DNA of 64,000 nucleotides from DATCMU01 sp036563245 (GTDB taxonomy: Bacteria; Pseudomonadota; Alphaproteobacteria; Rhizobiales; Devosiaceae). A model generated the notes under the pieces. It did no database searches. It saw only the letters and a program-made list of their open reading frames with translations, and was not told where the DNA came from. The position numbers and the translations under genes are program-made. This document shows positions 42,332 through 51,325 of the stretch, piece after piece (within the stretch, counting starts at the first letter, position 1; every line of letters begins with the position of its first letter). The stretch is taken from NCBI GenBank assembly GCA_036563245.1, contig DATCMU010000037.1, positions 33,435-97,434 of the forward strand. The letters run 5' to 3'.

Positions 42332-43369
42332 TCAGGCGGCGCGCTCCTGTTCCTGGGTCCACTTGCCCAGCGCGGCAAGGGAATTCATCCTTGCCCGATG
42401 GGTGAATGCGGCCTGCGCGGCTGGGATGTTTTCCGGCTTTCCACCCCATGCCCTGATGGCGGCGGCCTGCAATGCGCGCCCATAGGAGAAGGTGACGCCC
42501 CAGGGCAGCGGCCCAGCGGAATTGATGGCGGACAGGTGCGCGGTAGCCTGCTCGTCGGTCTGGCCGCCCGAAAGAAAGGCGATGCCCGGCACGGCGGCGG
42601 GAACCGTTTCCCTCAGACAGGCGATCGTGGCCGTCGCAACTTCGGTCACCGAAGCCTGGCGCGCGGCCCGGACGCCGGGCAGAACCATGTTCGGCTTGAG
42701 GATCATGCCGTCAAGGGCAACCCCTGCGAGGCGCAATGCGTTGAAGACCTCATCGAGGGTATCACCCGTGACGGCGGCGCAGCGCTCGATGGAATGGTCG
42801 CCGGGCTCACCATCGGCCAGTACTTCGGGTTCCACGATGGGGACGATCCCCGCCTCCTGGCACAGCGCAGCATAGCGCGCCAGCGCGTTGGCATTGGCGT
42901 GGATGGCATAGCGGCTCGGCGCATGGGCGGTGATCGCAATCACGCCGCGCCACTTGGCGAACCGGGCGCCAAGCCGGTGGTACTCGGCCAGCCGCTCGCG
43001 CAGGCCGTCCAGACCTTCGGTAATGGTTTCGTCCGCAAGAAAGGGCAGGGCCTTGGCGCCCTGGTCGACCTTGATGCCGGGGATCGCGCCTGCCTGCCTG
43101 ATCAGCTCGGTCAACGGGGTCCCGTCGGCGGCGTTCTGGCGGATCGTCTCGTCATAGAGAATGACACCGGAGATGTATTTCTGCATCGCATCGGTCGAGC
43201 GGAAGAGCAGTTCGCGGTAATCGCGCCGCGCCTGTTCGGTCGAAACCAGACTGATCGTGTCGAAGCGCTTCTTGATGGTGCCCGACGATTCGTCGGCAGC
43301 AAGGATGCCCTTGCCCGGCGCAACCATCTTGAGAGCGATTTCGTTGAGCGACAGTTCGCCGGACGACAT
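42332..43369 (-). CDS. Class I fructose-bisphosphate aldolase
   Basis: A 345-residue aldolase of the animal/plant-like class I type, cleaving or forming fructose 1,6-bisphosphate by a Schiff base. Family marks are PGKGILAADESSGTIKKRF near the N terminus, GVIAITAHAPSRYAI, EPEVLADG, the Schiff-base Lys in DGMILKPNMVLPG and FLSGGQTDEQAT. Last gene of the leftward tkt-gap-pgk cluster, 116 bp after pgk, with a possible own promoter and a palindrome in that gap. Confidence 0.95.
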   Translation of the reverse strand: MSSGELSLNEIALKMVAPGKGILAADESSGTIKKRFDTISLVSTEQARRDYRELLFRSTDAMQKYISGVILYDETIRQNAADGTPLTELIRQAGAIPGIKVDQGAKALPFLADETITEGLDGLRERLAEYHRLGARFAKWRGVIAITAHAPSRYAIHANANALARYAALCQEAGIVPIVEPEVLADGEPGDHSIERCAAVTGDTLDEVFNALRLAGVALDGMILKPNMVLPGVRAARQASVTEVATATIACLRETVPAAVPGIAFLSGGQTDEQATAHLSAINSAGPLPWGVTFSYGRALQAAAIRAWGGKPENIPAAQAAFTHRARMNSLAALGKWTQEQERAA

Positions 43370-43485
43370 GAGAGAAACCCCGCGCTGGATGAAGACGGCC
43401 CGCTTCTATGGACGTGCCGTCGGCCTGTCGATTAGACCAAGGTCTATTAGGCCTTTGACCTGCGCGTGGCGTCAAGCCGGATGGC

Positions 43486-44685
43486 TCAACCCTTGAGGGC
43501 CTCAACACCGGGAAGGGCCTTGCCTTCCATCCATTCAAGGAAGGCGCCGCCCGCCGTCGACACGTAGGTGAGCTTGTCCTTCACCCCGGCGCGGGCCAGT
43601 GCGCCCACCGTGTCGCCGCCACCGGCGACCGATACCAGCTTGCCCGCCTTGGTGCGGGCCGCCACGTATTTTGCGATCTCGACGGTGGCAGTATCGAACG
43701 GGGTCAACTCGAAGGCGCCAAGCGGTCCGTTCCAGACAAGCGTGCGCGCCTCGTCGATCGCTGCCTTGATCCTGTCCACCGAAAGAGGCCCGACGTCGAG
43801 GATCATGCCGTCGGGGTCGACCGCGTCGATCCCGTAGGTGCGGAACGGCGCGTTGGCCTCGAAATGCCATGCAACGCTGGCATCGATGGGCAGGATGATC
43901 GCGCAGTGGGTATCGACGGCCTTCTGCATGATGCGATTGGCCGTTTCCGCCAGGTCTTTCTCGCACAGCGAATTGCCGATGCCGAAACCCATGGCGTGCA
44001 GGAAGGTGTTGGCCATGCCCCCGCCGATGACCAGCGCCTCGACCCGCTGCACGAGGTTTTCGAGCAGGTCGATCTTGGTGGAAACCTTGGCGCCGCCGAC
44101 GATGGCGATCACTGGCCGCTCTGGCTTCCCAAGCCCGGCCTCAAGCGCCACCAGTTCGGCCTGCATCGCCCTGCCGGCCGCGCAGGGGAGAAGATGCGCC
44201 AGGGCCTCGGTCGAGGCATGGGCGCGATGCGCGGCGGAAAAGGCGTCGTTCACATATACGTCGCCGAGCGTTGCCATGCGCGCGGCCAGATCGGAGTCGT
44301 TCTTCTCCTCGCCGGGATGAAAGCGCGTGTTCTCGAGAACGATCACGCTGCCCGCCGGTGCCTCGTCAATTTCCGCCCGCGCCGATGCGACATCGGTCCA
44401 GTCGGTGGAAACGAACCGGACCGGCATGTTGACCGCGCCGGAAACCGCCTCGACGACCACGGAAAGCGACATCTCGGGCACGACCTTGCCCTTGGGGCGT
44501 CCGAAGTGGGAGAGCAGGATTGCCTTCCCGCCCACCTTGGTGATGTCGCGTATGGTGGGAACGATGCGCTCGATGCGCGTCGCGTCAGTCACCTTGCCGT
44601 CGGCGACCGGCACATTGAGATCGGCGCGAACCAGGACGCGCTTGTCCTTGAGATCGATGTCGTCAAGGGTCTTGAAGCTTGCCAC
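43486..44685 (-). CDS. pgk: Phosphoglycerate kinase
   Basis: A 399-residue two-domain kinase that transfers phosphate between 1,3-bisphosphoglycerate and ADP. The start is a GTG at 44685 (giving MASFKTLDDIDLKDKRVLVR), preceded by GGGAGG, a near-perfect ribosome site. Substrate-binding RADLNVPV, LSHFGRPKG, the PVIAIVGGAKVSTKI hinge region and the nucleotide GGGDTVGAL loop are all seen. Follows gap by 38 bp. Confidence 0.97.
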   Translation of the reverse strand: MASFKTLDDIDLKDKRVLVRADLNVPVADGKVTDATRIERIVPTIRDITKVGGKAILLSHFGRPKGKVVPEMSLSVVVEAVSGAVNMPVRFVSTDWTDVASARAEIDEAPAGSVIVLENTRFHPGEEKNDSDLAARMATLGDVYVNDAFSAAHRAHASTEALAHLLPCAAGRAMQAELVALEAGLGKPERPVIAIVGGAKVSTKIDLLENLVQRVEALVIGGGMANTFLHAMGFGIGNSLCEKDLAETANRIMQKAVDTHCAIILPIDASVAWHFEANAPFRTYGIDAVDPDGMILDVGPLSVDRIKAAIDEARTLVWNGPLGAFELTPFDTATVEIAKYVAARTKAGKLVSVAGGGDTVGALARAGVKDKLTYVSTAGGAFLEWMEGKALPGVEALKG

Positions 44686-44723
44686 GGGCTGCCTCCCTGT
44701 GCTGTGCCGGCCGGAAGTCGGGA

Positions 44724-45734
44724 TCAGAGGGTCTTGCTGATCGCGACGGCGGTGTCTGCCATGCGGTTCGAGAAACCCCATTCGTTATCGTACCAGCTTA
44801 CCACGCGCCCGAAATTGTCGCCCATGACCTTGGTCTGGTCGAGCGCCACGGTCGAGGACGCGGGATCGTGGTTGAGGTCGTGGGAGACGAGCTTCTCGTC
44901 GGTCACTTCCAGCACGCCCTGCAGGCGATTGGTCTTGCTGGCGGCCACGATTGCCTCGTTGATCTCCTCGGCCTTCAGCGCGCGCTTGCCGACGAACTTG
45001 AAGTCGACCAGCGACACGTTGGGCGTGGGCACGCGCATGGAGGCGCCGTCCAGCTTGCCGTTCAGTTCAGGGATCACCAGGCCCACGGCCTTGGCCGCGC
45101 CGGTGGTGGTGGGGATGATGTTGATCGCCGCACCGCGAGCCCGGTACAGGTCCTTGTGAAGCGTGTCGAGAGTGGGCTGGTCGCCTGTATAGGAGTGGAT
45201 GGTGGTCATGAACCCATGCTCGATGCCGAACACGTCGTTGAGGACATGTACGACCGGGACCAGGCAGTTCGTGGTGCACGACGCATTCGAGATCACCTTG
45301 TGGTCGGCGGTGATCTTGTCGTCATTGACCCCATAGACCACGGTGATGTCGGCGCCCGAGGACGGGGCGGACACCAGGACGCGCCTGGCGCCGGCTTCCA
45401 GATGCATCGCCGCCTTCTCGCGTGCGGTGAAGATGCCGGTGCACTCCATTGCCACGTCGATGTCGAGGTCCTTCCAGGGCAGTTCCCTGGGGTCGCGGAC
45501 GGCAAGAACCTTCATCGGCCCCCGACCGACATCGATGGTATCGCCATCCACCTTGACCGTTCCGGGGAACCGGCCGTGCACGCTGTCATAACGGATCAGA
45601 TGGGCATTGGTTTCCACCGGACCAAGGTCGTTGATCGCCACGACTTCCACGTCGGTGCGGCCCGACTCGATGATGGCGCGCAGAATGTTGCGGCCGATGC
45701 GGCCAAAGCCATTGATGGCGACGCGAACTGGCAT
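44724..45734 (-). CDS. gap: Glyceraldehyde-3-phosphate dehydrogenase
   Basis: A 336-residue NAD-dependent enzyme of glycolysis. MPVRVAINGFGRIGRNILRA begins the Rossmann fold; INDLG after strand 2 suits NAD binding. The active-site Cys lies in SNASCTTNCLVPV and the catalytic His in MTTIHSYTGDQ. The C terminus YDNEWGFSNRMADT is typical. Lies between tkt (55 bp) and pgk (38 bp) in one operon. Confidence 0.97.
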   Translation of the reverse strand: MPVRVAINGFGRIGRNILRAIIESGRTDVEVVAINDLGPVETNAHLIRYDSVHGRFPGTVKVDGDTIDVGRGPMKVLAVRDPRELPWKDLDIDVAMECTGIFTAREKAAMHLEAGARRVLVSAPSSGADITVVYGVNDDKITADHKVISNASCTTNCLVPVVHVLNDVFGIEHGFMTTIHSYTGDQPTLDTLHKDLYRARGAAINIIPTTTGAAKAVGLVIPELNGKLDGASMRVPTPNVSLVDFKFVGKRALKAEEINEAIVAASKTNRLQGVLEVTDEKLVSHDLNHDPASSTVALDQTKVMGDNFGRVVSWYDNEWGFSNRMADTAVAISKTL

Positions 45735-45789
45735 GATCTTTCTCCTGAATGGAAGCTTGAACCCGGTGTCTGGGAAACGCGAGGTTCTA

Positions 45790-47769
45790 TTACAACTGGC
45801 TCATGACCGCTTCAACAACGGCTTTGGTCGTAATCCCGAAGTGCTCGTAAAGAGCTTCCGCCGGTGCGCTGGCGCCAAATCCGTGCATTCCCACGAACTT
45901 GCCATCGTCGCCGATGAACCTGTGCCAGCCCATTTCGATCGCCGCCTCGATGGCGACCCGTGCCTTTCCCTCGCCGAGGATTTCTCGCCGGTATTCGGCA
46001 TCCTGGCGGGCAAAAAGCTCCATGCAGGGAACCGAAACCACGCGGGCCGACACGTCCGAGGCCTTTAGCGCCTTAGCGGCCTCCACGGCGATATGGACTT
46101 CGGAGCCGGTTGCGAAGATCACGGCATCGGCGCTGGCGTCGCCCCAGATGGTGTAGGCGCCGCGGCGGCAAAGGTTTTCGGCCACGAACTCGGTGCGCAG
46201 CGCCGGCAGGTTCTGGCGGGAAAGCGCCAGGACGGATGGCGCATCGGCGCTCTCGAGCGCGACCTGCCAGCATTCGGCGGCTTCGGTCGCGTCTGCCGGC
46301 CGCATCACCAGAAGATTGGGGATGGCGCGCAAGGCGGCAAGGTGCTCGACCGGCTGGTGGGTGGGGCCGTCTTCACCCAGACCGATGGAATCATGGGTCA
46401 TCACGTAGATCACGCGCTGCTCCATGAGTGCGGAGAGGCGGATCGAGGGCCGGCAATAGTCGGTGAATACCAGGAAGGTGCCGCCATAGGGAATGAGGCC
46501 GCGATGGAGCGCGATCCCGTTCATGATCGAGGCCATGCCGTGTTCACGGATGCCGTAATACATGTAGCGGCCGGACCGGTCCTCGGGCGTGAAGGGCTTG
46601 GTCTGCGAGGTATTGGTGTTGTTCGAACCGGTAAGGTCGGCCGAGCCGCCGAATGTCTCGACGGCCACCGCATTGATCACCTCGAGGGCATTCTGCGACG
46701 ACTTGCGCGTGGCCAGCTTCGGCTTCTCCTCGGCCAGCTTGTGCTTGAAGCCTTCGATTGCCTGGCCGAGTCCCGATGGCAGGTGTCCCGCCATCCGGCG
46801 CTCGAATTCCATCTTGACCTCGGGATCGGTCGCCAGCAGCCGCTCGGTCCAGGCGATGCGTTCCTTGGTGGACCTGAGGCCGGCAAGACGCCAGTCGTCC
46901 ATGATCTCGGTGGGGACTTCGAAGGGGGGGTAGTCCCAGCCCAGCGCCTTGCGTGCGCCGGCGATCTCCTCGGCCCCAAGGGGCGAGCCATGCGCGCTGG
47001 CAGTCCCGGCCTTCTTGGGTGCCCCGAAACCGATCACGGTCTTGCACGCGATCATGGTGGGCTTGTCGCTGCTCTTTGCGGCACGAAGCGCCTTCTCGAT
47101 CGCCTCGGGGTCGTGCCCGTCGATGGCAATCGTGTTCCAGCCCGCGGACTGGAAGCGCATCAGCTGATCGGTGGAGTCGGCGTTGGAGAGCTTGCCGTCA
47201 ATGGTGATGCCGTTGTTGTCCCACAAAAGCACCAGCTTGTTCAGCTTCTGGTGGCCGGCCAGCGTGATCGCCTCCTGCGAGATGCCTTCCATCAGGCAGC
47301 CATCGCCCGCCAGCACAAAGGTGTGGTGGTTGACCAGGTCGGTACCGAATTCGGCCGCAAGCTTCTGCTCGGCGATGGCCATGCCCACGGCGTTGCCGAT
47401 GCCCTGGCCGAGGGGCCCGGTGGTCGTTTCTATGCCTGTGGCGTGGCCGTATTCGGGGTGGCCGGCGGTCTTGGAGCCGAGCTGGCGGAAGTTCTTGATC
47501 TGCTCGAGCGTCATGTCCTCGTAACCAAGCAGATAAAGAAGCGAATAGAGCAGCATCGAGCCATGCCCGGCGGACAGCACGAAACGGTCGCGATCGGGCC
47601 AGTGCGGATCCTTGGGATCGAACTTGAGGACCTTCGAGAACAGGACCGTCGCGACGTCGGCGGCCCCCATGGGCAGGCCGGGGTGCCCGGAATTCGCCTT
47701 TTCCACAGCATCCATGGAGAGAGCGCGAATGGCGTTCGCCATGGCGTTCAGTTTGACTCGATCAGTCAT
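45790..47769 (-). CDS. tkt: Transketolase
   Basis: A 659-residue thiamine diphosphate enzyme of the pentose phosphate pathway that moves two-carbon units between sugars. MANAIRALSMDAVEKANSGH and GHPGLPMGAADVA at the N terminus, GDGCLMEGISQEA (cofactor and metal site), IEGHDPEAI-like AIDGHDPEAI, and the DSIGLGEDGPTHQPVE motif confirm it. The ATG at 47769 gives MTDRVKLNAM; the frame runs further upstream without family support. First gene of the tkt-gap-pgk-fba cluster. Confidence 0.97.
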   Translation of the reverse strand: MTDRVKLNAMANAIRALSMDAVEKANSGHPGLPMGAADVATVLFSKVLKFDPKDPHWPDRDRFVLSAGHGSMLLYSLLYLLGYEDMTLEQIKNFRQLGSKTAGHPEYGHATGIETTTGPLGQGIGNAVGMAIAEQKLAAEFGTDLVNHHTFVLAGDGCLMEGISQEAITLAGHQKLNKLVLLWDNNGITIDGKLSNADSTDQLMRFQSAGWNTIAIDGHDPEAIEKALRAAKSSDKPTMIACKTVIGFGAPKKAGTASAHGSPLGAEEIAGARKALGWDYPPFEVPTEIMDDWRLAGLRSTKERIAWTERLLATDPEVKMEFERRMAGHLPSGLGQAIEGFKHKLAEEKPKLATRKSSQNALEVINAVAVETFGGSADLTGSNNTNTSQTKPFTPEDRSGRYMYYGIREHGMASIMNGIALHRGLIPYGGTFLVFTDYCRPSIRLSALMEQRVIYVMTHDSIGLGEDGPTHQPVEHLAALRAIPNLLVMRPADATEAAECWQVALESADAPSVLALSRQNLPALRTEFVAENLCRRGAYTIWGDASADAVIFATGSEVHIAVEAAKALKASDVSARVVSVPCMELFARQDAEYRREILGEGKARVAIEAAIEMGWHRFIGDDGKFVGMHGFGASAPAEALYEHFGITTKAVVEAVMSQL

Positions 47770-47973
47770 GTCAGGGAAATCCGCTTCACTGTGATGGTGC
47801 GGTCGCCGTCGGGAGTCCGCTGTTCGGTTCCAAATGCGGCGAAGAGGCATAACAGGTTCCCAAGGCGTGTCAATGCGACCGGCAGGCGCCCGAGAAGTTG
47901 TAGGTTGCCAAGACGGTGCCGGTTGGAGTTAGCTGGTGTGGGGGATTCGACGGTCTTGCAGGGAGTTGCGGCG

Positions 47974-48267
47974 ATGGGTGAGGCGACGCAGCAGGAAAGC
48001 TACGACGCGGCCTCTGGCAGGCTCGAGAAGGCGCTGGCGCGCCTTGAGGCGAGCGTGAGAAGCCTGAACGGACGCACGCGGGCGCTGGCCCGCATAGAGG
48101 CGGATACCCAGAAGCTGGTGGCCGAGCGCAGCCGGCTGGCCAGCGAACTGGATCGAGTGACCATCAGGGCGCGGCGCCTGGACGAGAGCGCTTCGGAGGT
48201 CTCCCGTCGCCTGGTCGACGCCATGGAGACGGTGAAATCCGTAATGTCGGGTGAGCGCAATGCCTGA
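47974..48267 (+). CDS. DUF4164 coiled-coil protein
   Basis: A 97-residue protein that is nearly all helix with heptad spacing: RLEKALARLEASVRSL and LVAERSRLASELDRV. It fits the DUF4164 family found next to zapA in this order. The ATG at 47974 follows AGGGAG. The same frame is open far upstream, but that region is antisense to tkt and non-coding. Its stop lies inside the zapA start region, so the two are coupled. It may work with ZapA in division, by association only. Confidence 0.85.
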   Translation: MGEATQQESYDAASGRLEKALARLEASVRSLNGRTRALARIEADTQKLVAERSRLASELDRVTIRARRLDESASEVSRRLVDAMETVKSVMSGERNA

Positions 48268-48649
48268 CGTCAATGTCGAGATCAACGGACGCAAGTACCG
48301 CATTGCATGCGAGGAGGGGCAGGAGCCCCATCTCGAGGAACTCGCCGCGCGTTTCAACAAGCACATAGAAGGGTTTCGCGGCAGCTTCGGCGAGATCGGA
48401 GACAATCGGCTGACGGTCATGGCCGGCATTGCCGTGCTTGACGAACTCGCCGAGGCCGAAGCCCGGATCGCGGCATTGCGGCGCGAACTCGACGAGGTGA
48501 CCGAGGCCGGGCGCGCCATGGCGCAGGAAGGCGAAGACCTCGAGACGCGCTTCGCGCAGCGCATGGCGGAAGTGGCGCGCAAGATCGAGGCGGTCGCGAC
48601 TGCGATCGACGAGATCGGGCAGAACGGGAACGGCTCCTCGCCTGCGTGA
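48260..48649 (+). CDS. zapA: Cell division protein ZapA
   Basis: A 129-residue ZapA, which binds and bundles FtsZ filaments at midcell. The N-terminal fold MPDVNVEINGRKYRIACEEG and the HLEELAARFNKHIEGFRG segment are the family core, followed by a long coiled coil (EAEARIAALRRELDEV onward) for tetramer formation. ATG at 48260 overlaps the DUF4164 gene by 8 bp; a GTG at 48251 would also work. The 6S RNA follows 78 bp downstream, the classic arrangement. Confidence 0.93.
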   Translation: MPDVNVEINGRKYRIACEEGQEPHLEELAARFNKHIEGFRGSFGEIGDNRLTVMAGIAVLDELAEAEARIAALRRELDEVTEAGRAMAQEGEDLETRFAQRMAEVARKIEAVATAIDEIGQNGNGSSPA

Positions 48650-48694
48650 AGACGCACCCGGAAGCGAAACGGCGCGCGGTCTTTCGATTGTCTC

Positions 48695-48724
48695 TTGGCG
48701 CGGGGCGTCCGGGCACACTATATG
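48695..48724 (+). promoter_or_regulatory. Promoter of the 6S RNA gene
   Basis: TTGGCG (48695-48700) and TATATG (48719-48724) with an 18-bp spacer. The expected start, 5-8 bp later, falls on the first bases of the predicted 6S closing stem at 48728-48731. Confidence 0.65.
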
Positions 48725-48727
48725 GAT

Positions 48728-48878
48728 GGTGCTGCCCGGCCCGTGCAGGACCAATTTCCCCGGGGCCTTATCGATCCATAAGGGAGCTGTCCCTGACCGG
48801 ACCTGTGGGTTCGGACATACGGCGCCCACCTACTCAGGTAGGTTCCCGGGATCGATGTCCCACGGCCAGGGCGGCACC
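48728..48878 (+). ncRNA. ssrS: 6S RNA
   Basis: About 151 nt. 6S RNA mimics an open promoter and sequesters sigma-70 RNA polymerase in stationary phase. The ends GGTGCTGCCCGG (48728-48739) and CCAGGGCGGCACC (48866-48878) form the terminal stem with one G-U and a bulge. Inside are CAATTTCCCCGGGGCC and, near the 3' side, the small CCTACTCAGGTAGG hairpin followed by TTCCCGGGATCG, both of which I associate with alphaproteobacterial 6S. The location between zapA and fau is the conserved place for ssrS. Called from structure and context, not by covariance search; ends within a few bases. Confidence 0.85.
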
Positions 48879-48976
48879 ACTTCCTGGCGGCCGGTCGCGC
48901 GGTACCGGCGCCCCGACCGCGCGGATATCAGGCGCGGCTTCGTCAGTTCCGCGGCGGTGATGATACAGGACGACCC

Positions 48977-49588
48977 TTGGACAAGGCCCAGATCGACAAA
49001 ATCGAGATCGACAAAGCCAAGGCGGCGTTGCGGGAGCAGGCCCACGCCCAGCGCGACAGCCTCTCGATCGAGACGCGGGGCGAGGCGGCGCGCGCCGCTG
49101 CACAACATTTTCTCGACGGTGTTGAGGTGCCGGCCGATGCCGTGGTTGCCCTTTACTGGCCGATCCGCGACGAACTGGACAGCCGGCCGCTCCTGACCGC
49201 GCTCATGGACGCCGGCCAGCCGGTATGCCTGCCGGTCGTGCTGGGGATCGATCGCCCGCTCGAACTCAGGTTGTGGCTGACCACGGACCCGCTCTATCCG
49301 GCCGGCTTCGGCACGCTGGCGCCGCCGGACAGCGCTCCCCGCGTCGAGCCGGACCTGGTCGTGATGCCGCTTCTGGGCTTCGACAGGGCGGGAACGCGGC
49401 TGGGCTATGGCGGCGGGTATTACGACCGTACGCTGGCCAGGCTGAAGAAACGGCCCCTGCTGGTGGGCTATGCCTTTGCCGCGCAGCAACTGGGCCATAT
49501 TCCGCGCGAGCCGCACGACATTCCCCTCGACCTGGTCGTGACCGAAGCCGGCGTTCGCCGGTTTGGTGGACGGGATGACGGCAAATGA
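48977..49588 (+). CDS. fau: 5-formyltetrahydrofolate cyclo-ligase
   Basis: A 203-residue enzyme that uses ATP to turn 5-formyl-THF into 5,10-methenyl-THF. The start is a TTG at 48977 with ACAGGA upstream; no in-frame ATG or GTG fits. VALYWPIRDELDSRPL, LVVMPLLGFDRAG and RLGYGGGYYDRTLAR, the nucleotide loop, are diagnostic. In many proteobacteria this gene (ygfA) follows the 6S RNA and may be read through from it. Overlaps the next gene by 4 bp. Confidence 0.94.
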   Translation: MDKAQIDKIEIDKAKAALREQAHAQRDSLSIETRGEAARAAAQHFLDGVEVPADAVVALYWPIRDELDSRPLLTALMDAGQPVCLPVVLGIDRPLELRLWLTTDPLYPAGFGTLAPPDSAPRVEPDLVVMPLLGFDRAGTRLGYGGGYYDRTLARLKKRPLLVGYAFAAQQLGHIPREPHDIPLDLVVTEAGVRRFGGRDDGK

Positions 49589-50400
49589 GACTCCTGTTTC
49601 TCGGCGACGTGATGGGCCGCACCGGCCGTGACGCCATTGGCGAGAGGCTGCCCGGTCTCATCGACGATCTTTCGCTCGACTTCGTGGTGATCAACGGCGA
49701 AAACGCCAGCCACGGACGCGGGCTCACCGAAAAGCACTATGAGGAATTGCGCGAAGCGGGAGCCGACGTGGTTACGCTTGGCGACCACGCATTCGACCAG
49801 CGCGATGCGCTGACCTACATCATGCGCGAGACGGCGCTGGTCCGTCCGATAAACCTGCAGCCGGGGGCGCCCGGTCGCGGCGCGACGCTGGTCGAGGGGC
49901 GAAATGGCCACCGCGTGCTGGTCGTCTCGGCCCTTGGACGGGTCTTCATGCCGCCCATGGACGATCCCTTTCGTGCCGTCGAGGCGGCGGTCGCGGACTG
50001 CCCCCTGGGCGAACAGGCTGATGCCGTCGTGGTCGATTTCCATGCCGAGGCCACCTCGGAGATGGGCGGCATGGCCTTTCACATGGATGGCCGGGTCAGC
50101 CTGGTGGTGGGTACGCATACCCATATTCCCACGTCCGATCACCGTATCCTTCGCGGCGGCACCGGCTTCATGACCGACGCGGGCATGTGCGGCGACTACG
50201 AGAGCATCATCGGGGTGGAAGCGGACGAACCGCTCAACCGGTTTCTCACCGGCATCGCCTCGGGCCGGTTCACCCCAGCCGAGGGCGAGGCGACGCTTTC
50301 AGGCGTGGTGATCGAGACCGATCCCGGCACCGGTCTTTGCCGCAGGATCGCGCCATTGAGAGTAGGGGGCGCGCTCGAGCAGATCCTGCCCTCATTCTGA
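49585..50400 (+). CDS. YmdB-like (TIGR00282) metallophosphoesterase
   Basis: A 271-residue binuclear metal phosphodiesterase; the Bacillus relative YmdB cleaves cyclic nucleotides and affects biofilm choice. Metal residues are visible: Asp8 (FLGDVMGR), Glu39-Asn40 (INGENASHG), His in VVDFHAEATSE, and the paired His in GTHTHIPTSD. At position 67, where the family has Asn (GNH), this protein has Asp (TLGDHAFDQ). Start overlaps fau by 4 bp. Confidence 0.92.
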   Translation: MRLLFLGDVMGRTGRDAIGERLPGLIDDLSLDFVVINGENASHGRGLTEKHYEELREAGADVVTLGDHAFDQRDALTYIMRETALVRPINLQPGAPGRGATLVEGRNGHRVLVVSALGRVFMPPMDDPFRAVEAAVADCPLGEQADAVVVDFHAEATSEMGGMAFHMDGRVSLVVGTHTHIPTSDHRILRGGTGFMTDAGMCGDYESIIGVEADEPLNRFLTGIASGRFTPAEGEATLSGVVIETDPGTGLCRRIAPLRVGGALEQILPSF

Positions 50401-50553
50401 CTGCGGGCGATTGGGCGAGCGGCGGTGCGCTGAGGTGTCGGCGCCGCAGCGTCGTAACGGGCGATCTGTGCCCCTTGGCTTCACAAGCGGCCCGCGTCCT
50501 TCTATAAGGCCGGCCCAGAAATCAAATGGTACCGACGAGGAGGCGCGACCGAA

Positions 50554-51300
50554 ATGGCCGGCCATTCGCAATTCAAGAACATCATGCACCGCAAGGGGCG
50601 CCAGGATGCCGTGCGGTCGAAACTGTTTTCCAAGCTGAGCAAGGAAATCACGGTGGCCGCCAAGATCGGCACGCCCGATCCGGACATGAATCCCCGCCTG
50701 CGGCTGGCGATCAACAACGCCAAGGCGCAGTCCATGCCCAAGGACAATATCCAGCGCGCCATCAACAAGGCGAGCGACGCGGGCGGCGAAAACTACGAAG
50801 AGATCCGCTACGAAGGGTACGGGCCCGGCGGCGTCGCGATCATCGTGGAAGCGCTGACCGACAACCGGAACCGCACGGCGGCCAATGTGCGCGCCATCTT
50901 CTCCAAGAACGGCGGCGCACTGGGTGAAAGCAATTCGGTCGCCTTCATGTTCGACCGGGTCGGCGAGATCTACTATCCGGCTGGTGCGGGCAGTGCCGAC
51001 GACGTCATGGAAGCCGCGATCGAGGCGGGGGCCGATGACGTGGCCTCGGACGACGAGGGGCACACGATCATTTGCGCCTTCGAAGCGATCGGCGAGGTTT
51101 CCTCGTCGCTGGAGAAGGCGCTGGGGGAGGCCGAGTCGGTCAAGCCTGTGTGGAAGCCGCAGAACAACGTGCCGGTCGATTCCGAAAAGGGCGCCACCTT
51201 GATGAAACTGATCGGCGCGCTGGATGACGACGATGACGTGCAGAACGTCTATGCGAATTTCGAGATGAGCGAAGAGGACATGGCCGCGCTGGCCAGTTGA
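50554..51300 (+). CDS. yebC: YebC/PmpR family protein
   Basis: A 248-residue protein of a nearly universal family, described as DNA-binding regulators and more recently as factors that help ribosomes at difficult sequences. MAGHSQFKNIMHRKGRQDA is the family start. LRLAINNAKAQSMPKDNIQR and YEGYGPGGVAIIVEALTDN are hallmark stretches. The acidic C terminus ends in SEEDMAALAS. GAGGAGG lies before the ATG. In many alphaproteobacteria it precedes ruvC, which here comes 3.2 kb later, split off by the diguanylate cyclase block. Confidence 0.95.
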   Translation: MAGHSQFKNIMHRKGRQDAVRSKLFSKLSKEITVAAKIGTPDPDMNPRLRLAINNAKAQSMPKDNIQRAINKASDAGGENYEEIRYEGYGPGGVAIIVEALTDNRNRTAANVRAIFSKNGGALGESNSVAFMFDRVGEIYYPAGAGSADDVMEAAIEAGADDVASDDEGHTIICAFEAIGEVSSSLEKALGEAESVKPVWKPQNNVPVDSEKGATLMKLIGALDDDDDVQNVYANFEMSEEDMAALAS

Positions 51301-51325
51301 CCGGAACGCGGGCAAGGCGCCGGCG

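Noticed and set aside
46093..47973. In-frame extension upstream of the DUF4164 gene
   Set aside because: It is antisense to transketolase; only the last 97 codons after AGGGAG look like a protein.
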